Shown piece after piece: positions 46,798-58,002 of a stretch of DNA of 64,000 bases (the first letter of the stretch is position 1; each line of letters opens with the position of its first letter). Position numbers and translations under genes: made by a program. Location of the stretch: NCBI GenBank assembly GCA_027604705.1, contig JADHYV010000034.1, positions 124,001 to 188,000 on the forward strand, read 5' to 3'. The stretch is from Allomyces arbusculus (Eukaryota; Blastocladiomycota; Blastocladiomycetes; Blastocladiales; Blastocladiaceae). The notes under the pieces are model-generated. The model was not told the DNA's origin and ran no database searches. It saw nothing but the letters and a program-made list of their open reading frames with translations.

Positions 46798-48499
46798 ATC
46801 CTCTGCTGAAACCAAATAATATCGAACCGTCGACGCGCTCTCCGTCAACTTCTCCAAAATCAGCGACTTGACCGCGGCCGTAGAACCCGCATGCGGCGAC
46901 GCCACGAGCCGTGGCGACCTCAGCGACCGCAGCGATGTGCCGGGCACGACGGGACTCGTCGCGCGTGCGCCTGTCTCGACCGACGCGATCCCAATCAAAC
47001 TCGGCGCGACCGTGCCCGCATCTTCCACAAGCAACGATGCCGTCTCATCCAGCGCGCCCGCATCCGACGACGACGTCCATGACGCCGCGTGCCGCACAGG
47101 CACACCATTCCCGGTCCCCGGTGCAGGCAGGCCGGCCTCGGACGGCGACGACAGGTCCGACGTATCTTCAGGGTCATAGAGCATTTCCGACGCGTTGGGC
47201 AGGAGCAGTTGCGCGAATTCGGTCCCCGGCGATGTGGCCACAAACAAGTCCGACTCGCTGGCCTCGGCCGCGACCCGGCGGCGCGCGCGGCGGGCGTAGA
47301 TCAGGCTCATAACGAGCAGCGACCCCTGGCACGTGGCAGCAACGACGTACGACAAGTAGGTCGAGATATTGGTCCCGGGCCGGGCTGCGAGCGAGTAAAT
47401 CAACAAGAGCGTTCCGGGCGTCTGCATCATCATGGTCAGGATCGACAGCGCGCCGGGCCGCTTGGTCCGGTAAGTCTCGGCGATTTGCGGCAAAAACTGC
47501 AGGCACGACATGCCCGTGGAGATCGCGCCAAAGCAGGCGGCCGCGGTTTGCACGGCGACGCGGTAGGCGGCGGGCGGAGCGATGGTGCTGTAGATGTCGA
47601 GCGCCATCCACAGGCCCAGGACTGCGATTAAGTAGAGCGTTACGCCGGCACCGATCATTTGCGAGGTGCGCCATGCGGGCGCCGGGATCGAGCACCGCTC
47701 GCAGGTTGTGTAGGTGACGGTGTTGGGCCGACGCGAGGGGGCGTGCACGTGTTCCGTAGTCGTGGTGATCGTGGTCGTCGTCGTGGTCGCGGCCACGTCG
47801 GCGAGCAGCGGCGTCGTCTCAGTCGATGAGCCGGTCGCGATGCCCGTGATGCGGAGGATGCGCTTGTAGCGGACCGGGTAGTAAACCAGGAAGAGCACGA
47901 GGCTATGCAAAGGGGAGGGAGACAGAATTTGGTCGTCGAGGGTCAGCAGGGATCACCAACATCAACCAGCGGCAGCGCATGCAAACAAGCAGCGGGCAAC
48001 ACGCACATGAGCAAGAACATGACCGCCTGCGACGCGACCTGAATGAGGCCAAGCGCATTCTCAAAGCACGTCAGCGGCGACTATGGAAGGATTTGGCGGC
48101 CGGGCGGTGCGGGCGGGGGACGTGAGTACGTGGCCGTGAGAAGCCGAAATGATCTCTGGGAAACGACCAAGAACGGACCCAGACGTCACAACACCGGAGC
48201 ACGTCGTGCTGGAGCAGCGCGACATTGGCCACGGTCGAGATGCACGAGACCGACCCGAGCAGCAAAAAGTAGGGAGAGAGGCCCTCGGAGGACCGCAACT
48301 CGACGATCTTGAGCTGCTGCGGCACGTAGGAGAGCACGATGCCGACGAGCAGAAACAGCGATATGCCGAAATTGGCCGGGTCGTGCGCGTCGGGGCACGT
48401 GTCGCCGGGCAGCGCTGCCAGCGGCGGCGACGGCGGGACGAGCAGCACCATGGCGGGCGGCGGCGACGCAAAGTCGAGGAAGCGCGCGGGCGCGTCCAT
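46798..48499 (-). CDS. PQ-loop repeat membrane protein (fungal type)
   Basis: Seven-helix PQ-loop protein; relatives are lysosomal/vacuolar amino-acid or ER transporters or regulators. Exons 48499-48185, 48080-48007 and 47902 to about 46798. PQ motif 1 lies in helix 2 (GIVLSYVPQQLKIV), followed by SSEGLSPYFLLLGSVS. CFENALGLIQVASQAVMFLL joins FLVYYPVRYKR across intron 2, as in other fungal members. PQ motif 2 (CLQFLPQIAETYRTKRPGA) and SLLVMSLIYARRARRR follow, then a Ser/Thr/Ala-rich tail. The end is uncertain. Its frame stays open to 46642, past the giant gene's first Met at 46718, and three phase-0 donors (after 46798 and about 15 and 30 bases before it) can all splice in frame to the acceptor at 46746. 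A fusion with the giant protein is therefore likely. Confidence 0.85.
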
Positions 48500-49061
48500 G
48501 GCGGAGAAGCCGGCAAGAGGGAGGCGGGGCTCACGGTTGCGGCAGGAGGTGCGGTTTGCTGCGCAGGCCGAGGCGGAGCGTCGTGGTGGTGGCGGTGCGC
48601 GCAGTGACGTTAGACGGTGGTCGTGGTGGTCGTTGGATGGTGGTGTGTAGTTGATGATGGTGTGTTGTTGATGATGGTCTGTCAAATCGCGTGAGCTGGC
48701 CCACCAGATCGCGTTGCTGCCTGCGGGTCGTCGTTTTCCGTCTCGCTGCCCGCCTGCCAGGTGGAAGTGGCCGCTTCGAGCACTGCGCTTTGGGCCGGCG
48801 TGCGGTGGAAAAGGAAGGTCGCTGCCTGCTTTCTTTGGAAGGAACAGCGCACGTCTCGCACCGCTCAGTCACCTGACCCGTTGCCGTCTCGCATGACTCA
48901 CGCAGCACCTCCTCATTTCCCGTCATGCTCCTTTCTCACGCTCAACACAACCAAACCCGATCAAACCCCACACGAAAAACCGCAAATGCCAATGGATAAA
49001 ACCCTCTCCACCATGCACTCCACCCGTCTCCACCCGTCTCCACCCGCGCACGCCCGCCCGC
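48500..49061. other. Intergenic region between PP4 end and PQ-loop start
   Basis: 562 bases. Both flanking genes are on the minus strand. Short repeats of TGGTGTGT/TGATGATGG type near 48640-48680 probably lie in the PQ-loop promoter or 5' UTR. No gene is seen. Confidence 0.5.
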
Positions 49062-50212
49062 TCACAAAAAGTAGTCGGGCGTCGCCTTCTTTGCCGGAAT
49101 CCCGCGCGCGTCCTGCGACGCCGGGTGGAAAATCACAAAGTTGCGGCTCAGCTTGTCGTCGAGCTCGAGAATCGCCGCCACGTTGCCGCACCGGTAGCAG
49201 TACTGAGATTTGTCAGAGTCGGTTGTCAATGAACGTTCTCCCTGCCCCACCTTAAAAGAACCAAGCAGATGATACGCACATTTGGCGCCGACCAGACCGT
49301 CACCACCGTATCCTTGAACATGTGCTTGTACCCCTCCATGACCAGCTGGTGCGCGCGCGCAATCAGCTCCAAGTTATTCGCGTGCAAGAACGCCGCCACG
49401 ACATCCCCACCAAACAGGTATCCCGCGCCCCGCGGACTGACCCCCCACCCATCAATCTCCTCGGGGTCCGACCACAACAAGTCGCACATGGCGCCGTCGT
49501 GCGGTACTTCCTGTTTCCGATCAATCGTGCGAATCTGGTCGAGCGTCGTGATCGACGGCGAGAGGCCACCGTGCACGCACAGGATCCGGTCGTCCACGAG
49601 CGCGGCGAGCGCCAAGTAATCAAAGATCTCACAGCAGTACCGCCACACGTTGACAGAACCGTACTTGCGCAAACACTCGTCGTAAAAACCATACACTTGC
49701 GTGATTTGCCGCGACTCGTGGTTGCCGCGAATCAACGTGATCCGGTCGGGGTACCGCACCTTGAGCGCCAACAGCAGCAGGAACGTCTCGACCGAGTAGA
49801 AGCCGCGGTCCACAAAGTCGCCTACGTTCCACGTACGTCCATCAGCACACTAAGGTCTTTCCGCGTCCCCACACCCGTCGTCGCGTTAACATACCCATGA
49901 AGAGGTAATTCGTGTCCGGGCAATCATGCCCAACCGAAAACAGCTCCATCAAATCATAAAACTGGCCGTGAATGTCCCCGCAAATCGTCACGGGCGCGTC
50001 GACGCGCTGCACGTTGGCCTCCTCGATCAAGATCTCGCGCGCCTTGTTGCACAGCTCGCGCACCTCCGACTCCTTAATCAGCTCGCACTTGCGCAGCTGC
50101 GCAATCTGGCTATCCAAAGAAGCAGCAGCTTCATGAGACCGAGTGGGCGGGCAAAGGTGGGGTGATCGGCAAGCGGGAGTCACGCATACCGGTCGAGGTC
50201 CGACGTGCCCAT
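49062..50212 (-). CDS. PPH3: Serine/threonine protein phosphatase 4 catalytic subunit
   Basis: PP2A-like metallophosphatase (PP4C; Pph3 in yeast) acting in DNA-damage recovery and other nuclear and cytosolic signalling. Exons 50212-50190, 50109-49895, 49821-49280 and 49202-49062 give 306 residues (human 307). [18 protein letters not shown] is the PP4-type N-terminus. Metal and catalytic motifs are intact: [17 protein letters not shown] (across intron 2), RGNHESRQ, and the later HGGLSPS and [11 protein letters not shown]. The tail [15 protein letters not shown] matches PP4 (RGIPSKK..DYFL) rather than PP2A or PP6, with the terminal Leu that is carboxymethylated in the family. Confidence 0.97.
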
Positions 50213-51068
50213 CTTGCGAGATCGGTGGACGAGCGCGAGATGAAGATAAAGACGACGAGTCCAGGATAGACGATAAACGTCGACGAGATGATGCGGTCGG
50301 GATCAATCGATGGAGTGCCGAGCCAAACGGTGCAGTGTTCGTGTGACGCGAACAAGGTGGAGCCGCGACGTAGGTGCTGGGGTAGTGACGGACGGGAGCA
50401 GCTCAACAGCCAACGCAGCGATGGCAACGGTTTACTTGCGGCGGATCAAGTGCTGGCTTGCCGTGCAACAGCGGATGCGACGGGTACGAGGGGTAAGAAC
50501 GGTTACAGGTCGCCAACGAGGTGCACGGATGTTGTCAGCGCACACAGGCCGGCCGTGGGGTGCGTGCAGTGCCGGAATGCGTGCTGCCGCGTCGTGCGAG
50601 CAGAATGCGCCAAGTGGGCGCCCGGAGCGGGGGGTTGATGGAGCAACGTCGACGACGGCGATGAAATGGAGGTGCTTGTGCAGAAGTGGAGAACGATCAA
50701 ACAGTGTTCTGCTGGAAAGCAAGGGCAAGATGGCTGCCAACTGAAGAATCGTTGAAAGGACCAAGCACTCACGTTGCAGTACCCACCTTTCTGTTCCATT
50801 CGGGCAGCCCACAGAAACTTCTGGCTGGAGACGCGGCACAGCCACGAAGCAAGCGAAACGATTTCCATTCTTTATCAATAACAACGGCGCACGAAGCAAC
50901 CATGACGACGAAAATGCAAGGCAACATTAAAGCAGCGCGGCGGGGCCCGATATCGTCATAAAGACGATGACGACGACGACGGCACTCACAACCGCGGGTA
51001 TCACAACCTCCTCCTCAGCCAACATCAAGGACGGGCCTTACGCCCGTCTCCGCCCCTTCTCCACCCGC
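50213..51068. other. Intergenic region between CFAP410 end and PP4 start
   Basis: 856 bases between two minus-strand genes. It holds the PP4 promoter and the CFAP410 3' UTR. A 155-codon open frame on the minus strand (50432-50899) shows no recognisable domain, so I do not call it a gene. Confidence 0.45.
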
Positions 51069-52827
51069 TCACAGCGGCCGGTACCCATGCAGGTGCGCCG
51101 TGTTCCCCGGGTAGGTGCCCGGGGGCGGACTCACGCGCCCCATGGGGTGGTGCATCGCATCGTGCGCGGCGTACATCGCATGCACGCCATGCACGCCGAG
51201 ATCGTGCGCATGTGCCGAATGCGACCGGGACCCGTGCCCATGGCCATGCTCCACGACATGTCCATTCGTATGCTGGTGCACGTGCGTCGCCTCGGCCGTC
51301 AACTCCAACATGCGCCCGACCTCCTGGTGCACGACACGCAATGCACCCGGCTCCAAGTCGCGCACAAGCGCCATCACGGCAAACAGGACATTGTTGTGCC
51401 CGCCGCCGCCGGGCACGTGCACGTGCGGGACCGCATGTGCGTGCGCGACGTGCGTCGCGGGCATCGACGCGTGCCGCATCCGCGGCGACGTCGGGCCCGA
51501 CACGCCCCCCGCCGCGGGCGGCTGGTGCATCCCGAGCGCGTCGACTTCAGGGACGAGCACGGACCGCACGTCCTGTGGCGAGAACGGGCCGACCGACACG
51601 CGGCGCACGCGCGGATCGACGTGCAGGTGGCCCGGGGACACGGCGCGCGGCGAGCCGGGACGCACGGTCATCGAGTTGGTCGTCGACGTGCGACGGCGGT
51701 GCGACGACGGCGACGTCGACCGCTCGTGCGCGTGGTGCGCGTGGTGGTCGTCTGGCGAGTGCGGCCGCGACAGCGCGTTCGGCAGGACCGAACGCACGTC
51801 CTGCGGCGAGAACTGCGTCGAGGACGTGTGGTGCGCGGCATTGTGCGGCGCGATTGCGAGCGGCGCCGGCTTGGGTGAAGTCGCGGCCTGCTTGGGGGAC
51901 GTGGGCGCCGATGACGTCGGGCTCGTTGTGGAAATGTTAGGCACGGCTGCCGTGCGGGCCGCGGCAGGAGGCGACATGGGTTTGTGCGCGGCCGTCGCGG
52001 GCACGGGGATATGCTCGTGCTCATGCATGGCCGCGGCGGCAGCGGCAGCGGCAGCCTTGCGCTCGGCCGGCTTGATCTCTGGTGGAAAGAAGGCAACGCT
52101 TCGTGAACCTCACCATTCTTGCGTAGCCCCATCGAAAAAAATTGGGGCGTACCCAGCTTATCAAGTTGCTTGAGCTGCGGCAGCATGCGAATGACCAAGT
52201 TGCGGTACTCGATGCCATATTGCGCACATGGGTTTTCCGCGAGCCACAGCACGCTCAGTTTTTTGCACCCCTGTAAGTGCTTGAGCTCGCGCTCGAGTAC
52301 GACCAGCGGCGAAATGACGGCCGGCGCCGGACGGCCCGGACGACGCTCGTCCTGCGCCTGCGGCGTCAGCTCGCCAATGCGGTTGCCGCGCAGGTAGAGC
52401 TCCTGCAGATGCGCGAGGTTCGCAAATGGCGCGAGCGTCGCAATGTGGTTTTGCGACAACGACGCGATCTTGAGGTTGGGCATGCGCTGCACGAGCGACA
52501 CGTCGTCAAGCTGCGCGCTGTAGGTGGAGCAGGAAAACGAGTCAGATGTCGCGCTCAGTAAATTACGTGAAGTGGCTCAAATCGAGCGTACCCCCACACA
52601 TTGAGCTCCGTCATTTCAGCAAGCGACTTCACATTGGCCTTGGCGAGCACTTGCGGCTCAGTCAGGACCTTGAACGGGCCAAGCCCAGGCGGCGGCGACA
52701 TCGGCGCCTTGCCCGGCGCGACACCGTGCGCGCCCTTGCCGGCGTGGCCATGCTTCGATGCCTCGGGGGCCGTCATCGGGCGTGTGGCGGCGGCAATGGG
52801 GGCAACAGTCGTGGCCTTGGCGGGCAT
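51069..52827 (-). CDS. CFAP410: Ciliary leucine-rich-repeat protein CFAP410 (C21orf2)
   Basis: Ciliary protein that in animals binds the NEK1 kinase and supports ciliogenesis. Exons 52827-52592, 52517-52153 and 52078-51069 encode 536 residues (human 256). KVLTEPQVLAKANVKSL and LNVWGAQLDDVSLVQRMPNL match the N-terminus and first LRR. IASLSQNHIATLAPF, LQELYLRGNRI and CKKLSVLWLAENPC are further LRRs, then RMLPQLKQLDKL. The distant C-terminal helix NNVLFAVMALVRDLEPGALR matches the conserved human CFAP410 C-terminus. Between them lies a 220-residue Ser/Pro/His/Ala-rich insert containing FSPQDVRSVL twice. Head-to-head with SPAG6. Confidence 0.92.
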
Positions 52828-53661
52828 CCTCGGTCGAGAATGAAATGGCGTGCGGGGCGGGCGGGTGGGCGGCGCTCGCAGAGTATTCAGAAAACACTTG
52901 GGCGTCGGACTTGAATTGGCGAGGCGAAGGGCAACAGGCGACGCGACAATCAAACGAGCTCGATTGGGGCAAGGAGATGGAAGTCGGGCGCGGGCCGACA
53001 GGAGCTTTTATACGGCGCGGTTTGTGCCACAGCGCAAGGCCGCGTTCGACGACAGGAAACGCGACGCACGACCCCCGTCCAGAAATAATTTGCGGTCACG
53101 CGCGACGCGTTTGGAGGCAGTGCACAAAATTAAATCATGACCGCCAGCGAGCACGTTTGGTTGTGGGCATGTCGAGGCTACGTGCGAGTCTTTGGCGCTG
53201 CGATGGGAGACATGCGCGCGAGCACGGCTCGCCACGGCGGCGAGCGACATCCAGCAACATCGACGCGGGCCACCTTTTCGAGGAGGAGGATGGTCTGCGG
53301 TTGGTCACGGCGTGCCCGCAGCGAGGAGCATGTGTGTCGCGGCGCATTGGATCGCGTGCGAACGGTCTGACTGAACCGCGCGTGAGTATGGCGTGACCGT
53401 GTCTCGCGCTCGATGATATTGGATCAATCTTGGCAGAGCTCCTTACCTCGCTTCTGGCCCCTCGTCGCCCGCAATCTGCATTTTCTGCCCGCCGACCCAC
53501 TATCGTGACGAGCAAGACTTGCTGCAACGCATATCCACGTCTGCCTGCTCACGGATCAACCCACTCTTGCTGCATCCGCCGTGCGAGGCCCGCAAGCCCC
53601 GCTTCACGCCGATCTTCTCCCACCGACTGGCGTGCATACACCTATTTCGACAACGAGTACC
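52828..53661. promoter_or_regulatory. Shared divergent promoter region of two flagellar genes
   Basis: 834 bases between the CFAP410 and SPAG6 start codons, gene-less. A TATA box faces CFAP410. I see none facing SPAG6. Confidence 0.55.
53005..53012 (-). promoter_or_regulatory. TATA box facing CFAP410
   Basis: TATAAAAG on the minus strand, about 180 bases upstream of the CFAP410 start; the same octamer as at CEP20. Confidence 0.5.
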
Positions 53662-56074
53662 ATGCCGCCGCCCATCACCACGTCGGCATCCCCGCCGCCG
53701 CCCGCGCTCCTACCGCACCTGCCGCCGCCACCCGCGGCTGCGAGCACCGTCCCGACCGCGCCCGTCGCGGCGACAAGCATGGGCCTGACGGCGGGCGGCG
53801 GTGGCAAGACGGTCGCTGCATTGCTTGACCAGTACCAGCGTGCCCGTTTGGCTTTTGCGCAGGGCATTGCCGACTGTGCAGCGCGCGAGGCCCCGCTCGA
53901 GCACTTGGCGGCCCCCGCAGCCCGTGCTGCCGTCGTGCCATTGCTACGCCCGCTCCTGCTCGACCAGGTCGTTGCGGTCCAGCAGGCGGCCGCGCTCGCG
54001 CTCGGACGGCTCGCAAACCATTCGCCGCAGTTGGCGGCCCATGTGGTGGCGGGCGATGTCCTGCCGCATATTGTCTACTCGCTCGACTCGCCCAATGTAC
54101 GTGGGGGCCATCTGAATTATTTGCAGAGATTGGAGCCGGATTGACCATGTTGACGGCGGCGACCCACATAGCGGTTCTACAAGAAATCGGCCGCTTTTGT
54201 CTTGCGGGCCGTCGCGCGGCACTCGCCCGAACTTGCGCACCGTGTCGTCGAGGCGCACGCGGTCGATGCACTGTGCGCGTGCCTGCAGGACTTTGATGCG
54301 GGCGTCAAGGAATCCGCCGCGTGGGCGCTTGGGTACATTGCCAAGCACACCATGGGTACGTTTGCGCCGGAAAATCCCTCCACGTGCCTCGCTGACTTGC
54401 GTCTCGACAGACCTCGCCCACGCGATTGTCGACGCTGGCGCCGTCCCGCTCCTCGTCATGTGCCTACAAGAGCCCGAAGTCTCGCTGCGGCGCATTTCCG
54501 CGTCAGCGCTGTCGGATCTCGCCAAGCACTCGGCGCAGCTCGCACAGGCCGTTGTCGATGCGGGTGCTGTGGCCCCGCTCGTCGCGCTCCTCGCGTCGAC
54601 GGACGCTAAGCTCAAGCGGCAGGCCATCTGTGCGCTCGCACAAATCGCGCGGCACTCGGTCGACCTGGCCGAGGCCGTGGTCGATGGCGACTTGTTCCCG
54701 CGCGTGCTGGTCGGGTTCAAGGATATGGACGGTGGCGTACGCCGGCAGACGGCTGTGCTGCTGTGCGAGGTGGCCAAGCATTCGCCCGATGTGCGCATCC
54801 TGTTCTTTATCTATCCAGAGGGCCCCCGTTTTGAAGCCGGAACTGATGTGCTCGTCCCAACTGTAGCTCGCGCAACTGCTCGTCAACTCCGGCGCCGTCG
54901 CTGCGCTCATCGACTTCCTCGGCGAGTCGCGCGGCGTGACTGCGCGCCTGCCCGCGGTCATGGCGCTCGGGTACATTGCCGCGTTCTCGGAAACGCTCGC
55001 GCTCGCCGTGCTCGTCGCCAAGGGGGTCCCACCGCTCATGGACGTGCTAGCGACCGAGTCGGAGCCCGCCGTCAAGGCCGCGTGCGCGTGGACGCTTGGT
55101 ACGCCGCCCTTCTTCTCCCGTGACACACCATGCATCGAGACTGACCAAATCTTTTTCAAGGTCAAATCGGCCGCCACTCGCCAGACCACGCCAAGGCGCT
55201 CGCCGCGCACGCCGTCCTGCCCAAACTGCTCGCGCTGCTGACACAACCCGCCGCCGCTTCTACGACCCGCGCTGCGTCCCCCGGCACCTCGACCTCCCCC
55301 GCGCGCACCAGCAGCAACAAGAAACCGACCTCCGCGTCACCGCGCGGCGACGACGGCACCAACGCGTCGTACGAGGCCGACTCCCCCTCCACAACGACCA
55401 ATTCCACGTCCGACGCCGACGTGCGCGTCAAGGCCAAGCGTGCCGTGAAAGCCATTCTCGAAAAGACTTTGCAACTCGACGCGCTCGCGCCGCTCGTGCA
55501 TCTCGCGACCCCACCGAATATTCTCAAGCACGTGCTCGCGCAACTCGCGCGGATATTGCCGACGGATGTCGGCGCGCGGCGCAAGTTTGTGACGTCCGGG
55601 TGCTGCCAGCGCGTGCAGGAAATTGCTGCGGCGTATTCGTCCTCTGCCGGGAGAGACGGGGAGCCGTTTGCTGCGTCCAAGATGGCGGAATCCGTGCGGC
55701 AAATCAACGCGTGTTTCCCGGAAGAGATTGTGCGGTATTATTCGCCGGGGTATTCGGCGGTTTTGTTGCAGAAACTCGACGAGTATGCGGCCGGTGGGAA
55801 CGCGCAGCACCAAGGTGTGGGTGGGGGCGCGCGGTCGATCGCCCCGTCCGAGTCCGCGGGGAATGCGGCGGTGGCCGGCTCGACGGTGGGGGCTGGGAGT
55901 CAGGGCGGGCTTGCGTCCGCGGGCGGCGCGCGGCCGGGGTCAGGATCGGCGGCAGTGCCGGTAGACAAAGTCGAGGTGGAGAAGGTCGGCCCCGGGACTC
56001 GTGGCACGACGCCGGGGTCGGCGGCAGCACAGGCGCGTGGTGGGAGTGGGACGGCGCGGTCGGCCGCGACTTGA
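53662..56074 (+). CDS. SPAG6: Axonemal central-pair armadillo protein SPAG6/PF16
   Basis: Armadillo-repeat protein of the flagellar central apparatus, needed for motility. Exons 53662-54096, 54172-54355, 54411-54790, 54867-55098 and 55161-56074 give 714 residues (human 509). After a Pro/Ala-rich leader comes LLDQYQRARLAFAQ, then successive ARM repeats: VQQAAALALGRLANHSPQL, RFYKKSAAFVLRAVARHSPE, VKESAAWALGYIAKHT, RRISASALSDLAKHSAQLA, KRQAICALAQIARHSVDLA and LGQIGRHSPDHAKALA. The end TPPNILKHVLAQLARILP and CFPEEIVRYYSPGYS are diagnostic. Extra length comes from the leader, a 50-residue Ser/Thr-rich loop after the last full ARM repeat and a Gly/Ala-rich tail. Each of the four introns falls next to an ARM boundary. 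Confidence 0.96.
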
Positions 56075-56215
56075 TGATGAGTGGCAAGATTTGGAAGCGA
56101 CTGGGTGGATGGAGACTCGTTGGAGGGTAAGGTACTGAATGAATACATTTTCAATTCAGGAACCAAGGAACAACACACCCACAGCAAGACTAAACCAAAC
56201 ACCAAACGACGCGAC

Positions 56216-57710
56216 TTACGGTCCCATCTGCTGCACGCGCGCGAGGTCCGCGGTCATCCCAAGCGCCTCGAGCGCCTGACACAGCAGCCCAAACACCTCT
56301 TCGCGCTCACTCCTCCCCGCGCTTGCATCAGCCATCCGCATCCGCTTCCACGCGCGGTCCGCATACACGGCCGCGTTCTTCATCAGCGTCCCCCGCGCCC
56401 TCTCCGCCTGCCCGACCCGCGCACTCCACGCGGCCCGATTCCACTCCGTCTCGGCCAAATGCATCAGAACTGTCGCGCGCGTCGCGTCCAGCTGGTGTGC
56501 GGCCAGGTAATGTTTCGCTGCCTGCGCGAGCAACTGCCACACTTGCACTGCGGCGGGATCGTCGACGGCGTTCTGCGGGTTCACGGTCGGGGCCACGGCC
56601 TCGGCCCACGCGACCGTCACGTCGCCGGCGTCGCAGTGCGCCTGCAAGTGCCGCGCGCCCGCGCGGGACTGCACGTCCGTGAGCGCAGCGAGCGCGTGCT
56701 CGTAGAGATCGGCACGTACAGTGCCAGTTAGGGCCACGTGGCGGTCGGCTCGCGCGCGTGTGTAGCTTGCGTCAGCGAGCAGGACGGCCATGGCCGGGTC
56801 GGTTGGCGCGGTGGTGAGTGCAACGCCGTGTGCGGACGGTTCGGCGGGGATTGACGCGGCAAGGGTCGAAGCTTCAGCGAGGAGTTGGGTCGCGTGCGGA
56901 AGGGCTGCGTCTGGGTCGGTGGCAACGAGCGCGTCGAGGGCAAGCTCGTAGCATTCGACGTGCAGGAGGAGCGTGTCAATGAGGGCCGCAGGGGTGATGG
57001 GGGAGGACTGCGTGATTTCGTCGTCGTCGTCGTCGCCGTCGGCCACGGCCGCGTCGTTTTCGGGTGTGGGTTCCGCGGTCGGTTCCGCGTCGGTGGCCTC
57101 GCCGCGAAGCACGGCGCGCTGCGCGTCAGCGACGCGCGCCAGCAGATCGGCCGCACGCATCAAGTCGTCGCGTACTTGGGCCGCCAGCGCCGCAGTCACA
57201 CCGCGACCGGTGGTTCCCTCACTATCTTCGTCGGCCACGAGCTCAGCGCGCCAAATGTACGCCTGTGCCGCATTGAATTGCGCGTCGATCGAGTCCGGGT
57301 TTGCCGCGAGCACTTCGTGGCTCAACTGGAGGCACTGGTTGAGCAGCGCGAGTTTGTCGCGCGCGTCGTGCGTGCGGTCGGCAATGACGAGAAAAAGGCG
57401 CGCCGTGTTGTAGGTGAGTTCCACGTCGGTTGGGGTCCGCGCACGCGCCTGCAGATAGAGGTCGAGCGCGCGCTGGTAGTACCGCTTGGACTTGGCGGGG
57501 TCGTTGGCGTACCGGTCGCCTGGGGTCGACGGGGGTGATCAGTCACTGACGATTGATGAACCACGAATTGCACCGCGGTACCTTGCTCCTCTTGAGCATT
57601 CGCCTCTACAGGAGAGTGAGAGCACCGATGTCAGCATCGTGCGCTATTTGGCCACGGTTTTGGTCGCGACAAGGTGTTTGCTTACCGCTGATCAGTTCCT
57701 CGGAGCTCAT
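56216..57710 (-). CDS. TPR-like helical repeat protein, family not recognised
   Basis: 450 residues from a 25-base exon (57710-57686), a 24-base microexon (57605-57582) and a long exon (57519-56216). The start reads MSSEELISEANAQEEQGDRY and leads into RYYQRALDLYLQARARTPTD and LTYNTARLFLVIADRTHD, which have TPR-like helix spacing. DSIDAQFNAAQAYIWRAELV follows. The middle has an acidic DGDDDDDEI stretch and the last third is Ala-rich and helical (QVWQLLAQAAKHYLAAHQ). All three exons join in phase 1, and together they supply a natural start for the solenoid, which supports the microexon. I recall similar fungal TPR proteins but cannot name this one or give a function. It converges on SPAG6. Confidence 0.75.
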
Positions 57711-58002
57711 GGCAACCGCGGTCCCAATGCCGGCGGCGCCGAGACTCGACACAGCGGGGAGTTTCCTCGTCTTCTTGGCCATTTTCGTGATATTGCAGCG
57801 ACTGATTGGTCGGTTTTATTGGCGAGTTTGGCAGCAGTTGCACAGGTTTAGGGCGATTGAAGACTTGATGCTGGAGAGTGAGAGGGATCAAGTGGCTCAG
57901 ACTACAATTGAAAGCAGTGGCAGGACTGTGACGTGGACCAGTCTATCGTTGATCTTGGACTTCCAATAACGAACCTGACTCCGCCGCACGTGCACGCTCC
58001 TG
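57711..58002. promoter_or_regulatory. Divergent upstream region TPR protein/SUA5
   Basis: 292 bases between divergent starts. An overlapping open frame on the + strand is discussed under rejected items. No TATA box is seen. Confidence 0.4.

Noticed and set aside
50432-50899. 155-codon minus-strand frame upstream of PP4
   Set aside because: No domain, no conserved motif and composition typical of random frames here. More likely PP4 promoter or 5' UTR.
57553-57969. Plus-strand 138-codon frame with a hydrophobic segment (FLVFLAIFVILQRLIGRFYW)
   Set aside because: It overlaps the first two exons and introns of the TPR gene on the other strand, starts beside that gene's ATG, and has no recognised relatives. 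Likely a shadow of GC-rich divergent sequence.
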